Assembly: GCA_046154965.1 (NCBI GenBank)
Contig: JBJXDY010000054.1
Location: 37,717-101,716 of the forward strand
Source of the DNA: DATKFM01 sp046154965
GTDB lineage: Bacteria; Pseudomonadota; Alphaproteobacteria; Dongiales; Dongiaceae
DNA: 64,000 bases
Direction: 5' to 3'
Position numbers and translations under genes: made by a program. Below are positions 62,895-64,000 of the stretch, piece by piece. Each line of letters starts with the position of its first letter. Position 1 is the stretch's first letter. The notes under the pieces were generated by a model. The model saw only the letters and a list, made by a program, of their open reading frames with translations, searched no databases and was not told the DNA's origin.

Positions 62895-64000
62895 ATGGCC
62901 GAGCCTATGGAACAGAACCGGGTTTTCATCTTCGACACCACGCTGCGCGATGGCGAACAGTCGCCGGGGGCGTCGATGAATCTCGATGAAAAGCGCCGCA
63001 TTGCCGCGGTGCTCGAGGAGATGGGCGTCGATATCATCGAGGCCGGCTGCCCCATCGCCTCCAACGGCGACTTCGAGGCGGTTCGTGAGATCGCCCGCCA
63101 GACGAAAACTTCGTCTGTGGCCGGCTTGGCCCGCGCCGCGCGGCGCGACATCGACCGTGCCTGGGAAGCGCTGCAGGGCGCCGCCCGCCCGCGCATCCAC
63201 ACCTTCATTTCCACCAGCCCGCTGCATATGAAGTTCAAGCTGCAGATGGAGCCGGAGCAGGTGCATCAGTCCATCGCCGACAGCGTGGCCTATGCACGCA
63301 AGCTCTGCGACGATGTAGAGTGGTCGCCGGAAGACGGCTCCCGCAGCGAGCATGACTTTCTTTGCCGCTGCGTCGAGACGGCGATCAAGAGTGGAGCCCG
63401 CACCATCAACATTCCGGACACCGTCGGCTATGCAGTGCCTGAGGAATTCGCCGCACTCATCGCCATGTTGATGAACCGGGTGCCGAACATTGACAAGGCA
63501 GTCATCTCCGTTCACTGCCACAACGATCTCGGCCTTGCCGTCGCCAACTCGCTGGCCGCCGTCGGCGCCGGCGCGCGGCAAGTCGAATGCACCATCAACG
63601 GCCTCGGCGAGCGGGCCGGCAATGCCGCGCTCGAGGAGATCGTCATGGCGCTGCGCACGCGTCACGACCGCATGCCCTACGACACCGGCGTGAAGACCGA
63701 GTACATCACCAAGGCTTCGCGGCTCGTCTCCACGATCACCGGATTTCCCGTGCAGCCCAACAAGGCCATTGTTGGCGCCAACGCCTTTGCCCATGAGTCC
63801 GGCATCCATCAGGACGGCATGCTGAAGCACACCCAGACCTATGAAATCATGACGCCAGAGTCCGTGGGTGTCTCCAAGACGTCTCTTGTGCTTGGCAAGC
63901 TGTCGGGACGCCACGCCTTCAAGGACAAGCTTGAGGGGATGGGCTATGATCTGGGCCAGAACGCCCTGGAAGATGCCTTCCGCCGCTTCAAGGATCTTGC
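62895..64000 (+). CDS. leuA: 2-isopropylmalate synthase, 3'-truncated by window edge
   Basis: The first 368 codons of the enzyme that joins acetyl-CoA and 2-oxoisovalerate in leucine synthesis are present. The catalytic barrel starts FIFDTTLRDGEQSPGASMN (about 11-29), which includes the metal-ligand Asp and catalytic Arg. HCHNDLGLAVANSLAA and NGLGERAGNAALEE carry the other metal-binding and active-site residues, and HESGIHQDGML marks the linker toward the regulatory domain, which is mostly outside the window. ATG 62895 is chosen; ATG 62907 is possible. Upstream ilvC is 14 kb away because of the fds and efflux genes. Confidence 0.96.
   Translation, partial: MAEPMEQNRVFIFDTTLRDGEQSPGASMNLDEKRRIAAVLEEMGVDIIEAGCPIASNGDFEAVREIARQTKTSSVAGLARAARRDIDRAWEALQGAARPRIHTFISTSPLHMKFKLQMEPEQVHQSIADSVAYARKLCDDVEWSPEDGSRSEHDFLCRCVETAIKSGARTINIPDTVGYAVPEEFAALIAMLMNRVPNIDKAVISVHCHNDLGLAVANSLAAVGAGARQVECTINGLGERAGNAALEEIVMALRTRHDRMPYDTGVKTEYITKASRLVSTITGFPVQPNKAIVGANAFAHESGIHQDGMLKHTQTYEIMTPESVGVSKTSLVLGKLSGRHAFKDKLEGMGYDLGQNALEDAFRRFKDL

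Overview
The window is GC-rich chromosomal DNA (roughly 63-65 % G+C by eye) from an alphaproteobacterium, most likely a Rhodospirillales-type lineage. The grounds are a circularly permuted two-piece tmRNA gene, an alpha-type SspB, DUF4169 and ribbon-helix-helix (RHH) small proteins, PAS_5 proteins, and the order hflK-hflC-DUF2065-degP-miaA-ilvI-ilvH. No tRNA, rRNA, CRISPR array, insertion sequence or prophage was recognised. Genes are dense, with many ATGA or GTGA start/stop overlaps.

Region 1 (1-18.9 kb) is accessory metabolism and sensing. It starts inside one ABC importer operon (two permeases and an ATPase). A complete polyamine-type ABC operon follows (binding protein, ATPase, two permeases) with a RidA-family gene at its end. 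Next come a chemoreceptor and the decayed remains of a second one, an orphan secreted protein, a cupin, a class III omega-aminotransferase and a PhyH-type dioxygenase; together these suggest uptake and breakdown of amines. From 14.2 to 18.9 kb all genes are on the minus strand: an orphan secreted protein, a PAS_5 protein, an MFS transporter directly behind an ATP-grasp ligase, and a second PAS_5 protein. The ligase/MFS pair is the best candidate here for an uncharacterised small-molecule system.

Region 2 (19-36 kb) is mostly housekeeping: a GlcD-like FAD oxidase with a third PAS_5 protein, a DUF4169 gene, a 1497-residue AsmA protein with a Pro/Glu-rich tail, a hydratase, DUF1272, an RHH protein, fumC, a PCMT-like methyltransferase, a TfoX-N protein, a DUF1127-like small protein, sspB, ssrA, thyX, a PPOX-family flavoprotein, an L,D-transpeptidase and the Mrp/ApbC scaffold ATPase. 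The tmRNA gene (about 31870-32173, minus strand) encodes the tag ANDNRMALAA. It sits just upstream of sspB, which encodes the adaptor that delivers such tagged proteins to ClpXP.

Region 3 (36-64 kb) carries membrane quality control (hflK, hflC, DUF2065, degP), miaA and branched-chain amino acid synthesis (ilvI, ilvH, ilvC, leuA). The biosynthetic series is interrupted twice: a large AAA/LuxR regulator lies between ilvH and ilvC, and about 14 kb lies between ilvC and leuA. That block holds a LysR gene with the NAD-dependent molybdenum formate dehydrogenase operon fdsGBA-fdhD-fdsD, an ECF sigma/anti-sigma/metal-sensor/EF-hand group, and a divergent MacA-MacB-outer-membrane-channel efflux operon. 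leuA runs off the right end of the window.
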